A stretch of DNA of 64,000 nucleotides from Trichostrongylus colubriformis. Its lineage: Eukaryota > Nematoda > Chromadorea > Rhabditida > Trichostrongylidae. The notes below the pieces were generated by a model. It worked only from the letters and a program-made list of their open reading frames with translations, searched no databases and was not told where the DNA came from. Positions 62,571-64,000 of the stretch are shown here, piece after piece (positions within the stretch are counted from its first letter, which is position 1; each line of letters begins with the position of its first letter). A program made the translations under genes and the position numbers. The stretch is from positions 38,996,259-39,060,258 of the forward strand of contig OZ022260.1 of assembly GCA_963978905.1 (NCBI GenBank), written 5' to 3'.

Positions 62571-62912
62571 CAAAGATGCTGAGTTATGGGCAAAAGCTTA
62601 GGTGTCGGACGAGACTCGAACCCGCACTCCATCTTTCCGGGCATATGTGCTAATCCAATACTTAACCAACACCCCTTCCACCTTAACCCAGCTTCTGAAT
62701 GGTTTATTTACCACAGCTTATTAGCACTCACACTTTTAACGTGTTAAGCACGTTGGCCAATATCGCCATCGAACCGTGAGACGAAAGCTTGAGTTGATGC
62801 TGCTTTTGATATTTTTTCATTTTTGATAGCTGCTGATTATCGCCATACACATATAACGTGTTGAGTGCTGATGAGTTATGGTAAATATACCATACAGAAG
62901 CGATAAACAAGC
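62571..62912. mobile_element. Decayed tRNA-bearing foldback element
   Basis: The left arm (62571-62750) matches 41201-41377: the GATGCTGAGTTATGGGCAAA end, tRNA-like block, CACCTTAACCCAGC, ATGGT-TATTTACCA and TTAGCACTCACAC. The right side keeps only the inner part (GAGTGCTGATGAGTTATGGT, AAATATACCAT at 62860-62893). The tRNA-like block of the right arm is gone. The flank CTGCTGGTTATCGCCGCCGC resembles 41166-41187. Confidence 0.65.
62601..62673 (-). tRNA. tRNA-like sequence, degenerate (pseudo-tRNA)
   Basis: A 73-nt relative of 41237-41309 with the same CCGGAAA anticodon loop and B-box-like GGTTCGAGTCT. The D arm and anticodon stem have mismatches. It is unlikely to be functional. Confidence 0.45.
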
Positions 62913-63235
62913 GAGATAACTATGGTAAGTGTACCATTCTCAACAGATAAATTCATGCACATTCATGTCCTGCAAAGGCATGATGAAAAGGCAACAGAGG
63001 AACTTCATCAGCAAGTTTATAGGACGATGAGAAGTTTGTGCTTATGTTATTGGGGGGAAACTACACACTGCTCGGCAACCGGCGCTGTTTTTGATTAATC
63101 TTTTTGCCCAAGCCTTAGTTTAGGGGATGCCACTACCCCTTTCAAATAAGGCTCAGGTAGAGATATACAGTTGAGTGTACAAAATATATCATAATAAAGA
63201 GGTATACATTTGAGGTTATTTGAGAAAGGTATCGA
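62913..63235. other. No gene seen
   Basis: AT-rich sequence with a short segment (TTTGCCCAAGCCTTAGTTTAGGGGATGCCACTACCCC) reminiscent of repeats near 16870-16930 and 11280. No coding frame. Confidence 0.35.
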
Positions 63236-63629
63236 GTGTCATTATCGCCGAAGAATCCTCCGCCTAGAGGTGATCCTCAACTTGAAAGACGTAGATTAAG
63301 GGTGCTGATGTTTTCTGCATCCCGGAGATTCTTTCAACTGTCGCGAGCAGGCGCCTGTGATCTCGAGCCCGAGTGGTCAAGAGAGCCCGGAGAGGGCTAC
63401 AAAAGGAGACCGCGGCCACCCAAGAGCCAGTGTTGTAATTCTCCCACCTGAACCCCGTGGAGTGGGCAGTGGCCCATGGAACCCGTCTGTCGCCGTCTGC
63501 CGTTGGACTCGCCGCCACCACCAGCCGATACGCCACCGCCAGCCGACACGCCACCACCTTCCATGTTCGTTGTGGTCTCAACTCGCCGAATAGTGAGAAA
63601 GGCGATTAAAAGCAGTCGCACTGACTAAA

Positions 63630-64000
63630 ATGGATGACTGCAGAAACACTGGTCAAGCCGAGGAGGGCTCAAGCAATGGTGGAGACATGGTGCAGATTAC
63701 GGAGGATCAAGGCACCGTGGTGAGCACTAGGGTGAGTGTGAGCACTAGGGCGAGTGAGAAGGAGTTATTATCAGTACTAATTGTAAGTGATCAGATAGAG
63801 AAGGCAATTTCAGCAAGGAGATCGGCTCAAAGATTAGAGGGGATCTAAAAGGGGCACGAATTGTCGCGAAATACAGGGCGATCATAGAGCAAGCGGTGAC
63901 TGACCGAATTAGTACAGCATGCGGATCTCTAGAGATTCTGAGAGCAGGGGCGGAAAAATACCATACTTCTGGTGGAGCGGTAACAGAGACGCTCAGAGAA
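63630..64000 (+). CDS. Unidentified open frame running off the window (partial)
   Basis: A frame starts at the ATG at 63630 and stops at 63846. In a second frame the sequence stays open from about 63840 to the window end. The two have similar composition (charged, Ala/Glu/Ser-rich, with an I-E-K-A-I helix-like stretch followed by K-Y-R-A-I-I-E-Q-A). Together they look like one coding region with a frameshift or unseen splice near 63840. The upstream 63400-63620 is GC-rich with CCGCCACC-type repeats. It could be the start of a retroelement gag or a host gene; nothing diagnostic is visible. Confidence 0.3.

Overview
The window looks like nuclear DNA of a parasitic or free-living clade V nematode, most likely a strongylid (hookworm/trichostrongylid type). 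This is inferred from small spliced genes with ~90-bp introns, a secreted ShKT-domain gene family, and the mix of RTE-like non-LTR, Penelope-like, Ty3/gypsy, mariner and Tc1 remnants with many foldback elements. There are no bacterial operons, rRNA or CRISPR arrays. Almost every long open frame is either a decayed transposon or noise. The convincing host genes are small and spliced. There is one assembly gap (46093-46292).

Region 1, about 0.5-15.5 kb and 25.9-36.2 kb, is a direct segmental duplication (copy A and copy B). Both copies carry the first exon of a small secreted peptide gene (3118-3198; 27908-27988), a second conserved exon with canonical splice sites (7947-8042; 31032-31124), and the start of a ShKT gene. 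Because the copies are paralogous, several insertions in A have their empty site in B. These are an 8-bp-TSD foldback element (1060-1555), a palindromic Tc1-like element (5703-7263) and a minus-strand non-LTR retrotransposon with a 14-bp TSD (11905-14729). B has its own 973-bp hairpin (28253-29225).

Region 2, 15.9-25.9 kb and 37.0-38.4 kb, holds copies of another repeat with a ~145-bp tandem unit. One copy is interrupted by a Mutator-like foldback (16325-17210, 9-bp TSD) and by a 1.6-kb element whose inverted termini are made of minisatellite (17972-19602, TTA TSD). A frameshifted RTE fragment lies at 23.1-24.0 kb.

Region 3, 40-61 kb, is a cluster of duplicated and inverted copies of a ShKT gene and its flanks. 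Three copies are apparently intact (43781-44075 +, 54096-54399 +, 58685-58990 -), one is broken (32949-33243) and several are truncated. Into it have jumped a mariner (42013-43332), a full-length but frameshifted RTE-like element with TSD (48164-51327), Penelope-like fragments with hammerhead-like motifs (46.3-46.8, 52.4-53.0, 53.2-53.9 kb) and Ty3/gypsy remnants in two orientations (54.5-57.9 kb). At 41201-41600 is an almost perfect foldback with a cloverleaf-capable tRNA-like sequence, including consensus Pol III A and B boxes, in each arm. A decayed relative lies at 62.57-62.91 kb. The window ends in an unidentified open frame (63.6-64.0 kb).
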